From Cladorhizidae sp. MBARI D1340-BT2 (taxonomy: Eukaryota > Porifera > Demospongiae > Poecilosclerida > Cladorhizidae): a stretch of 64,000 nucleotides of DNA. The stretch is from positions 32,509,529 through 32,573,528 of the forward strand of contig JAQNBH010000015.1 in assembly GCA_028752905.1 (NCBI GenBank). The letters are read 5' to 3'. The translations under genes were made by a program, and so were the position numbers. How positions within the stretch are numbered: position 1 is the stretch's first letter; every line of letters begins with the position of its first letter. Below the pieces are notes generated by a model, which searched no databases, had not been told where the DNA came from, and was given only the letters and a program-made list of their open reading frames with translations. Positions 33,332 to 44,620 of the stretch are shown in pieces.

Positions 33332-35822
33332 CCTTCGCACTGTCTAAAGATTTTCCATAACACGGACTGCCAAAGGGGTACACCAGCACCCCAGTGGATC
33401 TTTTACAAATATCAACACAAAGAGGCAAAATTGGCCTATAAATCATAATTTATCATTTTTATCCCTTCAACATAGAACCAGAACACACACACTGGTCTAG
33501 TCTAAGCTGGAAAGTGAAGTAAAGTAAATAGCTAACATTATTGAAAATCAAATCACGAAAGATGCAAAATTCATCATTGATTATTGAGTCTTTACTGTAT
33601 TCCTTCTTTGCAAGGAACACAAAACACTGTATGACTAACAGAATGTTCTTTGCAGACAAAACGTGTACACAGACCACAGTGGTTGCGACTTTTTCTGTCA
33701 TTTTTCCTAGAGCACAAGTAACATCTACCATAAGTTCGAATCACAATTGGTTGATGTGCAGCACTCTCCAAAGGCAAGAAGCCATGCTTTTGGGCAAGCT
33801 GCCTCATTGCTTGTGAAATTCCATGAAAGTTGCCATCAACCCATTTTTGGATTCTGACTTCAATTTCTCTTCTGCAGAGTTCTTCTCCTAGTGCCTCCAA
33901 GTGTAGCCAACATTGTCGCTTGCAGTTTTTCTCCATGATATTAGGGTTCTTGGTTCTGTACAACACAAATGTGTTGTATGAAATAGCATCAAGAAGGGGA
34001 AAAAACACATTCATAGGCCATCTGCAGGTGTTTCGTCTACAAGAATACTGAACAATAAATTTGTCAAAGGTGTCGACAGCTCCTTTTGTAGCATTATATG
34101 CCATGATAATTTCAGGTTTTTTCATTTAAATCTTCCCACCTCCCTGTAAAATGATGTTTTTGCTGTGGTGCTCCGTGGATAGCAGTATCACTGCCTTACT
34201 TTTCTTTGGCACATAAGAAACCAATGTTTTTTCCTTCTGGAAACAAAACATACTTTCATGTACTTCATGGCTTTTATTTTTTAGGAATTGGGGTGGAATT
34301 GCCCATTTGTTCGGTTTCAGTGTTCCAACTAGAGTTAGCTATTTCTCCCATAAGTTTTCTGCCAGGGGAATTGAGGTAAAAAAGTTATCCACTGTAACTC
34401 CTCGACTTGTTTTTTCAATTGGTTTTGCCTCAAGCACAACATTCATTCCAATGTTTGTATTTCGTTGTGTTTGATCTCTGTCTTTTCCCAAATAAACCTG
34501 CACATTAGACAGGTGACATGTTTCCACATCGCATAAGCAAAAGTACTTGATACCATACTTGGCTGGTTTGCTGTGCATAAATTGTCGGAATTGGCATTTA
34601 CCTCGAAATGCATACAGAGTCTCGTCAATGCATGTATGACTGTGTGGTTCGAAAGCAATCCGAATGTTGTTTTGAAACTGGGAGAAAATGTATTGCATCT
34701 TATGAAACTTCAAGTCCTGCCCTGTACGTGTATCCACATCATCAAAGGTGAGGTATCTGGTAATGATTCGAAACTGTTTTCGTGTGAGAACAAGAGTTAC
34801 ATATTCCTGATAGTGCATGGAGTTAGGAGACCATATTTCGTCAACATCTACGTTTCGCTTTTTCGTAACTCCAAGGATAAGCAAAATTCCCATGTAGCCA
34901 ATTATTTGATTTTCTGTTACCTCTGGAATATCATCAGGAATCCTTTTGTTAGTGCAATCACAAATATGCCTGATCATAGTTGGTGTAAGAAGTGCAAAGA
35001 AAAAGTCCAGTTGGTCTTCATAGTGAGCAACCCACTGTGTCAATCCAGGACGGACATGAATGACATTATGTTGCCGAAATGATGCAGGATGAGGTGGAGT
35101 ACTATGCCATTTTGTTCCATCTTTCCCAGTAAAGGTGACTTCAGCAGTATCATGTTCAACATCTTCATCAGAGACATCAGAGTCAATGCAAATCTCTTCT
35201 TCTTCTTCCTCCTCCTCCTCTTCATATTCCACAGTATCAATTTCCTCTTCACTGATTTCTCCAAGGCTTCCTGTATCACATACTTCTTCGTCATTATCTT
35301 CCTCCAAAATGATGGCAGTTACCTCCTCAGCAGTATAATATACACTCATCATTGAAAAAAGATTGAAGACAAATGACCAATAAATATATCTAGTTTTATA
35401 GGAACCAGCAGAGTTAGAGGCTTAGTGGGTTTTACTATCAATATTCATTGCTCCATTATCAATATTGATTACACAAAGTGTAACCACAATAACCAAATAA
35501 CCAGTAACAACACAAAAATTGAGGCTAATGCACATAAATTCAGGCCCAGAGATAGTTGTTTGAGTGAAATACATGATTTTGAAAAGAAGGGGAAAAATTA
35601 CCATCGACTGCTAAAAGGGGTACAGGTGTACCCCACTTGACTTTAATTCAATATATCTAGTGAGAAAAAAAGTCAAACAGAAAAACAAATTGTAGTCAAA
35701 GATGTAAAATTTATTACTTCGTAAACATGAAAGAGAAATAGTATTAAATTTGTTTGTGTCACACAGGGGACATTATTATATATGTCTGGGGTACACCTGT
35801 ACCCCTCTTGGCAGTGCGAAGG
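33332..35822 (-). mobile_element. piggyBac-superfamily DNA transposon, inactive
   Basis: Terminal inverted repeats CCTTCGCACTG begin at 33332 and end at 35822. An inner GGGGTACA..ACCCCAG palindrome is present near both ends and once more at about 35614. The left end has a 26-bp insertion in the repeat. Flanks TTTAAAA and TTATG are degraded forms of the TTAA target. The interior carries the transposase on the minus strand. Confidence 0.75.
33592..35352 (-). pseudogene. piggyBac transposase, interrupted
   Basis: The 5' ORF (34339-35352, 337 codons) has an acidic N-terminus with a Glu run, the core (WSPNSMHYQEYVTLVLTRKQF, ...MHSKPAKYGIKYF) and two catalytic aspartates in CIDETLYAFRG and VTVDNFFTSIPLAENL. 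The 3' ORF (33592-34125) has the third aspartate region (TKGAVDTFD, CRWPMNVFF) and a C-terminal cysteine-rich zinc motif (CYLCSRK..C..C..FVCKEHS..H..FC..C). Between them are a TAG, a frameshift in an A-run near 34275 and a TAA just before the downstream ATG. All three acidic residues are kept, so decay is recent. Confidence 0.85.
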
Positions 35823-38500
35823 TTATGCAAGCTAGGGTTATGAATTACTTTTAACTAATTAGCAAATTAACTTGTAAATATAAATACATGTGAAATTGTG
35901 CAATACACAGTCAATTCAACTATCATTGTATCAAGTTAACACATTTCTGTAATAGGGATATTATTATGTATTCATTTAAAAAAGAAATCAATGCAGGCAA
36001 ATTACGAGATGGAGATACACAGAAGGTATATAGTTACCATGAGAGAGCGAAGAACATGTTGTGACTGCAAGGCGGTAAGGGTGAAAACACTACTAAACAT
36101 TTTTATGATACTATAGGAACCAAGGTAGGAACTTCTACACATTGAGTTCATGACATTTTGACATATCAAAATCTCATAATCTGGCATCTTGTCGTTTATA
36201 CATTTTACATTCCACTGCTGAAAGGACTCAGTTCAGATCACAATTCAATGCAGTTATCTTTCTGTACTATAATAGCACTAAGGTCCGTTTTCAAATTTAG
36301 AGGAGCAATATATAGGCCTTGCAATCCATACTGCCTGTGCCTGCTCAGGATCATACCAAACTTGAACAGTGATAGTTTTCTTTGGAGTGTAGTAGTTGCC
36401 AAGTGTATCAGTACTCAGTCAATTAAAGGCTCAGTCATAAAGGCACACTTAGCTTCACTTGCAGGATAGCCCAGTATAATTGCCTCACATGGATAACTTG
36501 AAGTGTTCATTTGAGTTCCTGTACTCCAAGGTTTCTTGGTCTGAAAAAGAATGTTTTACAATCCACTAAACTGAGTAGAATGTCTTTAACTTTAACTGAT
36601 TTTGAAAGGTACTGATATGTAAATCAGAGTTGTCTCTCGCTGATGTCTTTTTCAATGTAATGTCCCCACGTCTTGTCCAGGTCCCAGAATCATAGTTTTA
36701 ATTAACAGCAAATGGTCGGCAGTTCATTGAAATTAACCTTATTCACCCTTTACAAAACTGGAAGATACTACAGCAACAATTAAACAATAGCAAGGTTAAT
36801 TTTGGCCATAATACTTGTTGTATTTAAGCTGACAACTTCAGCTGTTCAAAAACACCCATATAAAAGAGTAGAGAAGTAAGCAGTTACTGGAGTATAAGTA
36901 CGATTCATTTCACTTTGTGGTGGTGTAGCTGTACTCCATAGAGAAGGTCCCAAACCAAGACAAAGAACTCCAATTGTTTTCTTCAACTTTGTATGCTGGG
37001 GCTATAGAACTAATCAGGGCTGATACTATCATCTTCTTTCCAGTAACGATGCCACCTCCACAGTATTGACTCCATTAACCATGTTTCATCTGTAGCTATG
37101 TACATAACATTCTCAATCTGCATTCTCTAGGAATACTTTCAGCAACACCGCCTCAAATACTACCACTTTACTGTGGAATGTTTTGGCCAGCAAGAAAGTG
37201 GGTACAGTAAATGAAAGAATTGAGAGCAGCAGCTCCGTCCCTTTTCTTTGTGCATCACTACTCTATCAAGATGTTGAATAATGGCTCCTTCTTGCAGAGC
37301 TCCTTCTGTTACCAAAGTCACTTGGGTTTCATGGACATGGAAATCACTCTTTGCAACAAGTTTCTTCTCTTCAATGACACTATTTCAATTGGTAAAGAGT
37401 TTGAAGTCAGTATTTCATTTGATCGCTCAAATGACTTCTCTGATATCCTGTAGAGTTTGCAGAAGGAACCTTCACAGTCCTTATTGTATTCCAGTGAAGG
37501 AAATTCTTTTTCCCTTACAGTATGGTATATTTATTGAACAAGAAAATTTGTTGAGAGTACAGGTTTACCCTCTTAGGACAATTAGCCTCTATAAAGCACT
37601 TCTTCAGAAAAGTCTTGACTGCTCCCGTTAGGTTACCAACTCATGTTCTTTGTAGTATAATTAACTTCTCCCGGACAATGTCACACTGCATCTCAGAAGA
37701 ACTAAACCTCAAATTCTTCAGGAGGCCTTGACCCCAGACAATTACTTGGCTTTGTTCTTGCACAACTGCTACAGTCATCTACAACACCCTTTTCAAATCC
37801 AGATCAGAGAATGTGTTTTGTTACTCACATATTCATCTGACAATGCACTACATCATAGTGGTCCATATATTAGTATCTTCTGTGGAAGCATAATTCCCAC
37901 CAATTACTCTTTACCCTAATCCCCCCTCCCTTTAATATCAAACCTCACTTGCAAGATCACATGCAAAGTATCTGGTCAAATATCATGGAATATTTAGTTC
38001 TAATTTGACAAGAATTGTTGTGGCAGAACTTTAAAGCGTAGTGTGAAAAATAAAGGGTGTACTGTGAAGTTGTAAATATGAGATCACATGTGCAACAATG
38101 CAATTGAAAATACTGACCAGGCAGGAACAAAAAATATTTTTGGGTGTTTTTTTTGTATGTCGACTGCCCCACCCTAGGAATTATATTTTACTAATACTGG
38201 TGTGGAAAGAAGGCTCTGATTTGACAAAATTTGCAGAAGTGGTATTTCCAGTAATAAAGGATTGGAGAAGGAGGGCCACCATTATTAGAATCAACCACAT
38301 AACCTGGGAAACTGAATGAGGGCTTTTGGAGGTGATACACGTTAGCAAGCTATTGCGTCCAAGCAGCAATGTTTATACTATCACTGCACACGATAGAGCA
38401 GCATAGCTACAGTCCATCACAGCTTTTTGGCAAGCAGTATCCATTCCAAGCAGCAGTTTCTAAACGATAACAACCCTACGCTGACCAGAACTTAGAAGTT
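35823..38500. other. No confident gene
   Basis: Several frames of 60-116 codons occur, such as 37211-37453 and 37281-37631 overlapping in two frames. None has a recognisable domain. Confidence 0.4.
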
Positions 38501-38559
38501 CCACCCCCGTGAAGACTGCACCCCTGTACCTGGCACATGACTGGAAACACAGTAATCCA

Positions 38560-38673
38560 AGTGAATCCCGCGCTTCCGCTTGTAACACAGCTTAGTTTGG
38601 AGATGACGTAGCCATTGGGACCCACCCAACGGCTAAGGTCACGAGATTACGTCACAAGAACCTTTTTAAAAAA
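38560..38673 (+). promoter_or_regulatory. CRE/CCAAT-type promoter
   Basis: TGACGTAGCCATTGG (a half CRE and an inverted CCAAT box) and ATTACGTCAC (CRE-like) lie within 75 bp of the ATG at 38674, in a locally GC-richer stretch. The order fits a TATA-less animal promoter. Confidence 0.4.
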
Positions 38674-38877
38674 ATGGCGGTTATTACACTTGGAGAAAGA
38701 TGTGAAGAAATCGTATCTTTAGCTTCTAACCATTTGAGTGGAATTTGTAAGAATTTTAGTAAGGATAAATTAACAACATTTTTGCTGAAGAGACGTCTGA
38801 AATGGAGAAAGAGGAACAAACCAGAGGATCAACAGAAAGGTCTGTGGGTGTGCTCTTTTAATATTTTGTCCCAATAG
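38674..38877 (+). CDS. Hypothetical protein, 67 aa or first exon
   Basis: The ATG sits in AAAAAATGG after the CRE-rich segment. The frame MAVITLGERCEEIVSLASNH continues with a basic stretch LLKRRLKWRKRNK. It may be a complete small protein or splice near QQK|GTCTGT at about 38841. No family recognised. Confidence 0.45.
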   Translation: MAVITLGERCEEIVSLASNHLSGICKNFSKDKLTTFLLKRRLKWRKRNKPEDQQKGLWVCSFNILSQ

Positions 38878-39082
38878 TCAGCGTCCCATGTCACAATCAA
38901 TCCTAGCATGACATAATGATGATGATATCAATGCTGTACCGAGCAAGACTGAATTAGGTGTTTAACTAGGTGTTATGAATGGCTGCAATCTTGACTGACA
39001 ATGCTGTTGATGTCAACATGATTATGTATGCTACAATTGATATTGCCCCCTATTTTTGGAGAGATATAATCCAGACATTTTT

Positions 39083-39335
39083 TTAGCAGGAATATCCTAT
39101 GTCATCCTCCCTCGTATGCAGCCAACCACACTCCATTATGGAGAGGAACACTCTAAAATGTAGAGCCTTTCCTGAATTTGTGCACGCTCTTGAAATAGTA
39201 TGCATAGCCAATAAGCTCCTGGTATTTTCACTATATGGTATGGCAGTGCGGGAAATTACCACCAAAATCTGTTTGTCTGAGTACAACCAATTATGTTCTA
39301 ACATTCTCAGACTTTCATCTGCCATCAAATTTTAA
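39083..39335 (-). other. Coding-like block, one copy of a local duplication
   Basis: The minus-strand frame KMADESLRMLEHNWLYSDK continues openly to GYSC then a stop. A diverged copy at 42440-42545 reads KMADQILRMAEEN, a stop, SYSDKLFKRIL. The amino-acid similarity between copies hints at former coding function. Confidence 0.35.
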
Positions 39336-39348
39336 CCTACATATCATC

Positions 39349-39600
39349 AAGTAATGAGTTCAAACTCTATAATGAACGATTTTCATCAAGTAACAGCTTC
39401 TTCTCTTTCTCCTCCTCATTACTGTCTGTGTCAGAGCTTGGGGCACCTGATGCTTGCAATGTGTTCATAGTTGTGTGTGCATGCACGTATTCTAGAAGCT
39501 TTGCTCGGACATTTTGGCAGAGTAAATTGATATTTGTTCAGGTGAATACACGAGATGCTAGGAAAATGTCTGATGCCTGACTGTAATTTCCTGCACTATG
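39349..39600 (-). other. Duplicated block with acidic-tail frame
   Basis: The minus frame reads YSQASDIFLASRVFT, TGA, INLLCQNVRAKLLEYVHAH and ..DTDSNEEEKEKK. The copy at 42581-42850 gives YSWTSDIF.. and INLLCQNVLTTLTNALEY, ..DTDGGEEEEEKLL. The TGA is at the same place in both, so the part beyond it may be untranslated or belong to another exon. Confidence 0.4.
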
Positions 39601-39729
39601 GTATGCAGGTCAATTGATAATATACGACATGTATATATGTTCTAATCACACACTTTACTATCCTCGTATAGCACGTCTTTCTTGCCAGATTCTTAAAGCA
39701 TGTGCATGCTCACAGACACTAAGTCCTTC

Positions 39730-40230
39730 TTAGGGGTCCTTCACAATTATCAACATTTTCACAAGTGTACAAAGAGTACACTTTGTCATGACCCCCCCCC
39801 TCCCCCCCCCCCCCCAAAGTGCACAAGAAAATGTTGATATTTTTTCAAAATCAATGCAAAGTCAACGTCAATTTTTGTTTCCAGTAGATGGCCCCAGTAG
39901 ATGGCCTGAATACTGGATCTTCAGTTTCTGACACAAGAATATCGCTGCATTCACCTGGCTATCAGATATGAAGAATTGTGGATCACTACTGGCCAAAGCT
40001 GTAGCAGGAGTCTCTTTTGGTTCTTCAACTTTCACATGACTAGGAGTGGGACGCGAAACAGCAGTCTCAGTCTGCGCAAGCAGGTGTAGCCTGAAAGAAG
40101 TCAAGAAAACATGTTTATTTTATTTTATTTTATTTATAGAGAGCGCAGGTCTTTACCCTCTTTACCCCCTCCCCCCTAACGTACGTTTTGTACACTTGTG
40201 AAAATGTTGATAATTGCGAAGGACCCCTTA
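39730..40230. mobile_element. TIR element spanning two introns and one exon of a minus-strand gene
   Basis: TTAGGGGTCCTTCACAATTA and further bases to 39771 recur as an inverted repeat at 40189-40230 with about one mismatch in 42. Internal DNA includes a poly-C run (39788-39817) and an exon-like frame. The flanking dinucleotide is TA. The two repeats may also be two separate insertions of one MITE family. Confidence 0.6.
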
Positions 40231-40354
40231 CCTGGTTAGTGTCTTCAAGCTCATTCATTTCATTAGAATAATATGCCTGTGTTAATCGTCGAAAATTCAC
40301 ATTGATCATGGAAACCTGGAGTGCAACATTCCACAGAGATAGTGAGGGATTCAT
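39955..40354 (-). CDS. Hypothetical two-exon gene fragment with a TIR-derived intron start
   Basis: Exon 1 (40232-40354, 41 codons, MNPSLSLWNVALQVS..NELEDTNQ) ends CAG|GTAAGG. Exon 2 (39955-40071, 39 codons) follows CTTGCGCAG and reads TETAVSRPTPSHVKVEEPKE to FFISDSQ, ending CAG|GTGAAT. Both are phase 0. Exon 2 is rich in P, E, S and T. Its 3' continuation may be the block at 39.4-39.6 kb. No domain recognised. Confidence 0.4.
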
Positions 40355-40519
40355 TAAGCTTCATGTGGTCTTGTCTGATCTACTGAGAGGCTTGCAGCAC
40401 TTACAGGCAGCATCCAATCAGTAGTAGGTTCTGATTATTATGCCGGTCTCTCCGGTAATCTAACCATTACTTGTTAATAAAGGAGTTCCTGATGTATCGT
40501 GTAATGGTATGTGTCTCTA

Positions 40520-40757
40520 TACGATACCAACTCCCAGTGTTCACACTATTGGTTCCCAGTATAGCCTCTTGGTAGGGACCTGGTGCCTTTTTTTTTGAGT
40601 GGGGGGGGGGGGGGGGTGATAATATTACTTGTACGAATACTAACTCCCAGTGTTCACACTATTTGGTCCCAATGTGGCCTTTTTGTAGTGACCTGGTGCC
40701 TTTTTTGTTCAGTTTTTTTAGGGGGGGGTGGGGGGTCTGATAATATTACTTGTACGG
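40520..40757. repeat. Two-copy tandem duplication, about 115 bp, with G-runs
   Basis: Copies share CTCCCAGTGTTCACACTAT, GACCTGGTGCCTTTTTT, a G-tract and TGATAATATTACTTGTACG. G-tracts make length uncertain. Confidence 0.8.
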
Positions 40758-40978
40758 AGAACTTTCCAACCCTTAAAAGAAGAGTATTTTTCCTAGAATA
40801 ACTAACGTCACTGTAATCCTATTCAAGCCTTCATTAATCTACACTGTGCATGTCTAAGCAGGTAGAAATAATCGAGTTGTCTGTTGGTACGTACATTATA
40901 TATGTATAATATTCGTGTATATACCGTAGAAGCTTGTTCTTAGGCAGAGATGCTTGTAACACAAATCAGAAAGAGAAC

Positions 40979-41036
40979 TTTATTCCTGATGAAAGCTAGA
41001 GCATCCAGTTTCAAATTGATGATTGACGTCATTGTA
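40979..41036 (+). repeat. Truncated hammerhead/PLE terminal repeat
   Basis: TTTATTCCTGATGAAAGCTA, GAGCATCCAGT, then directly TTTCAAATTGATGATTG. The intact CTGATGA core and half of stem II are present, but GAAAC and the cleavage-site half are precisely missing. Confidence 0.5.
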
Positions 41037-41039
41037 AGA

Positions 41040-42420
41040 AAACTACCGCCTGACAAGGCGCATGTGCCTAACAAATAACTCACACTCATGAGCCGTGTGT
41101 GTGTGTATGTGCAAAATTTTCCGCCACTTGTTTAGCAGTGTTTGAGAGAGAGAGCTTGCAATGGTTCTCAAACCGTAGCGGTTGTAACGGACTGTAATCT
41201 GGAAAGTTTTGTTATATGTGATCACGTTTATAAGACGGTCTGGAAGCCTTTCAACGAAGAGTAGCTATGTATGTATAGCGAAAAGCGAAGGAAATGTTTT
41301 TGATAGTCGTGCCATAGGTATCTTGCTCAAGATAGACATTGTTCCATTTCAGAACAGTTTTTCTGCCCGGCCTACCAACAGCTTGTTTCTCTCCCTCATG
41401 TTCCTCACCATCGAGCTGAGTCAGAAAAAAAAGATTCGTGCTTGCTGGGTCATTAAAGGTGACTTTTGTATGTGCCTAATAACGAGTGTTAGATTCAACA
41501 TTGAAAAGATATGCACCTAACAAAAATAGAGATGGCACACCGGGGAAGTCCTTGAGAAGTTGTAGCAATATTTGAGAATGTTTACATGAGACCTTGAGCC
41601 TGGGATTCTAACCAAGGTTTTAGCACGATGTCATACAAATGAGGGCATTCATTCACTGCGTATTAACTTCTGGACACCAGATCTTGTACCTTTCATGACC
41701 TTCGTTGTATCAGACATGAAGGCCACACAACTATCATAATCTAAGTTGAGAGAAAGCTTGAGTGCACCTAGCTGTATCAACCTAAGACAAAACAAATCCT
41801 GCTCACGTCAACAGGCGACAGGTGGAGTACAATCCAGGTAAAATTGAAGTGGGCTGGAAAATACCCATGTAAACGAGGCAGGCTAAAACTAGTGGGCGTG
41901 GTTTGTAAAAGAGGTCACCTAATTTTATGTAATTGTAGCTCCGCCTACTCGATGTATATACATGTTTATGCTCATGCTGACTCTGCAATAATCTGTCCAC
42001 CGACTCACTTCTGGATTGGAACAGTGGCTTTGCTATATTAGGCCATGACATGCATGGCTGTAGTTCGTTCTTGTTAATTGTAAAGTGATTATTACCAGAT
42101 GGTCAGGGTTGCACTTGATCAACAACCTCGTTAACTTATTTTCTAATCGTTATGCTTGTCATTTCGAAACTGCTAACCAGACAAGCGACTGCTACGGTCT
42201 TAACACAAATGTGTTCGTGAAACAACCTGTTCCCCATGCCATGCTCAACTCACCTTCTACCCACGGCTCAGTGCTAAACGACAGTTATGATGACTTCTGT
42301 ATATCAACAAAAAATAAGGGCATCTGTGACTCTTCAATTTGTGTCAGGTCGTTATGACCAAGAACCTATGTAACTTAAATAGGAGTATCCACAATTGCCT
42401 ATTATTAGAGCAAACTCTTT
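41040..42420. other. No recognisable gene
   Basis: Frames at 41209-41520 and 42085-42357 have no domain or splice support. Confidence 0.4.
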
Positions 42421-42439
42421 CTTTACGGAACTCGCTCAC

Positions 42440-42860
42440 TGGATTGAAGCAGGGTGGGACATTTCAACCAAAATCCGTTTGAACAATTTGTCGGAGTACG
42501 ATCAATTTTCTTCTGCCATTCTCAGAATTTGATCTGCCATCTAACTTTTGAAAATTATAGCTTACATGCAACTCAAATCTTCAAGTAATGAGTTCAAACA
42601 CAATAAAACTCCATAATGAACAATGCAAGTAACCGGTAGTCCTGTATCCAGTCTTCCCTGTCTCAACTAATAGCTTCTCCTCTTCCTCCTCACCACCGTC
42701 TGTGTCGAAGGTTGTACATTCACAGTTGTGCGCAGGTGCATATTCTAGAGCATTCGTTAGTGTTGTTAAGACGTTTTGACAGAGCAAATTGATCAACCAA
42801 ATTCATGAGATATTCGGAAAATGTCTGATGTCCAACTGTAATATCCCACACTGTATATTT
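42440..42860 (-). repeat. Diverged duplicate of the 39.2-39.6 kb locus
   Basis: Blocks AAGTAATGAGTTCAAAC, CTCCTCA.CACTGTCTGTGTC, GGAAAATGTCTGATG and CTGTAATNTCC line up in the same order as 39250-39600. It represents a local segmental duplication about 3.2 kb apart. Confidence 0.7.
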
Positions 42861-42904
42861 ATATATATTGTTTAGGCATACGCACGCAGACAAGTGGACA
42901 ACAA

Positions 42905-43290
42905 GATTAGCATGCTTCCTGCATGCGTGTATTACCATGCGTCCTCGAGGCGTGCATTATCATGCTTCCCACATGTGTGTATTAACATACTTTCCCCATG
43001 CGTGCATTACCTTGCTTCCCAGTATGCGTGCATTACCTTGCTTCCCAGTATGCGTGCATTACCTTGCTTCCCAGTATGTGTGCAATACCATGCTTTCTAC
43101 ATGTGTGCAATACCATGCTTCCTACATGTGGGCATACCATGCTTTCTACATGTGTGCAATACCATGCTTTCTACATGTGTGCAATACCATGCTTTCTACA
43201 TGTGTGCGATACCATGCTTCCTCCATGCATGCATTACCATGCTTCTCAGCATGCATGCATTACCATGCTGCTTCTCAGCATGCACGCTAT
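42905..43290. repeat. 26-27 bp minisatellite, about 14 copies
   Basis: Consensus TGTGTGCAATACCATGCTTT plus CTACATG, with an early subfamily GCATTACCTTGCTTCCCAGT. Open in all three plus frames, hence the long but meaningless ORF. Confidence 0.85.
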
Positions 43291-43299
43291 GTGTTAACT

Positions 43300-44279
43300 A
43301 CGTTGACAACTGCCAGTACAAAACAGCGGACACTCAAACACACAACTAACAATACACCGGCTATATATATCAAGCACATCACAAAACCAGGCAGAGCAAA
43401 TAGCATTCTCCAAACTTAGGTTGTTCTCGCCCCCGCCCCTCTTCCTTCCAACAAAACCCGAAGAGAGACACTTCAAACTACACTAAATGAAGCACATCCA
43501 ATGATTCTTCAACAATATTTTTTTTAGACAGGAGCAAAGAAGGAGCTAGTATCATGAGCTCAGATGAAGAAGGAGTAATTCTTGCGAGCCGGACAAACAG
43601 CTCTTCTTGCAAAGAGTTCATCTCTTGAACCGCGATGAAGTCTGGTTCATAACACATGCATGCACTAGCGTAAAGGCATGCTGTAGCGTACATATTGTAA
43701 ACATGCAGGAACTGAGGCAGCACAATGTGTCACATCACTAGCCTGCGCTTGAATAAACTTAGAATTCTATTCTTGCATCCATTGCAAGGCGTACTACTCG
43801 TGTGCTCTTGATGTTCCTGATGAAAGTGTGATCGAGGCTACTAAGAACTGCCCTTGCATATGAAGGGTACATTCAATATGCTTGGAGAAGTTTGTGACTC
43901 TCTGTTCCCTCGTATGTACACGAAGTACAGTGCACCAGGGTCACCTACACCCGCCCCTGTTATCTGATTATCCCAGTTATCCATAAACTTGATTATCCAC
44001 AAGGCTAATTGTATGCCATGCACAAGTGAAGGGCTATCTTCAAACACAGAACAAGATCAAAGATGAAGACTTAAGATTAGCTCATATGGGGCCTCCTCGG
44101 CTATAAGGAGTAATTACCTAGGTTTCAGCTGATCTGTTAATTAAATTCATGACCTGGTTATCTGCCAGGTAGTCCATAGTCTTGCCAAATAACTGTGGTC
44201 CACCCTACAAGCTTCTCTTCTCACTTTAACCAAAAGCAAAAACAGGCTACACTTCTTATCACTGCAGTAGCGATCGTCA
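43300..44279. other. No confident gene
   Basis: The minus frame 43478-43723 contains a protein-like stretch (EMNSLQEELFVRLARITPSS) without recognisable domain or splice context. Confidence 0.35.
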
Positions 44280-44284
44280 CCTTC

Positions 44285-44571
44285 TGTTAGAGATAGTTAG
44301 GGCCCAATCCTCGATGAGCTAAGCTGTAATGCAATGTAAAGAATAATACACCTTTCTTGGTACTGCACACTAGGGCTGCCATGAGGTTGGAGTCAGGTGG
44401 GCTTAATTACTCTACCTGACCCCTTACTTCATGACCACACATATTCACACTAATTACATGCAATCACACATACTCTACATATCTTCTAGTTGAGCTATAT
44501 CGTCTATTTGGTCTATTTGCTTCATCCTGTTTCGCTTGTTGGGGCTCTTCTGGGTTGGAAGATCTCCAACA
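44285..44571 (-). repeat. 3' LTR
   Basis: 287 bp, TG..CA ends on the plus strand as TGTTAG..CAACA. Aligns with 48343-48616 with a few substitutions and a 13-bp length difference, so insertion is fairly recent. Confidence 0.9.
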
Positions 44572-44595
44572 CTCCTCCCTTCTCCCCCTGGGGTG
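44572..44595 (-). other. Polypurine tract
   Basis: On the minus strand AGGGGGAGAAGGGAGGAG abuts the LTR start, the plus-strand primer site for LTR retrotransposons. Confidence 0.75.
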
Positions 44596-44620
44596 CGTCC
44601 GGCGGGCCTTTGTCCTCTTC

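Noticed and set aside
42868..43419. 183-codon plus-strand ORF
   Set aside because: It is a 26-27 bp minisatellite open in all three frames; no splice or start context.
43805..43845. TTCCTGATGAAAGTGTG, hammerhead-like core
   Set aside because: No stem II pairing, no GAAA and none of the shared downstream body.
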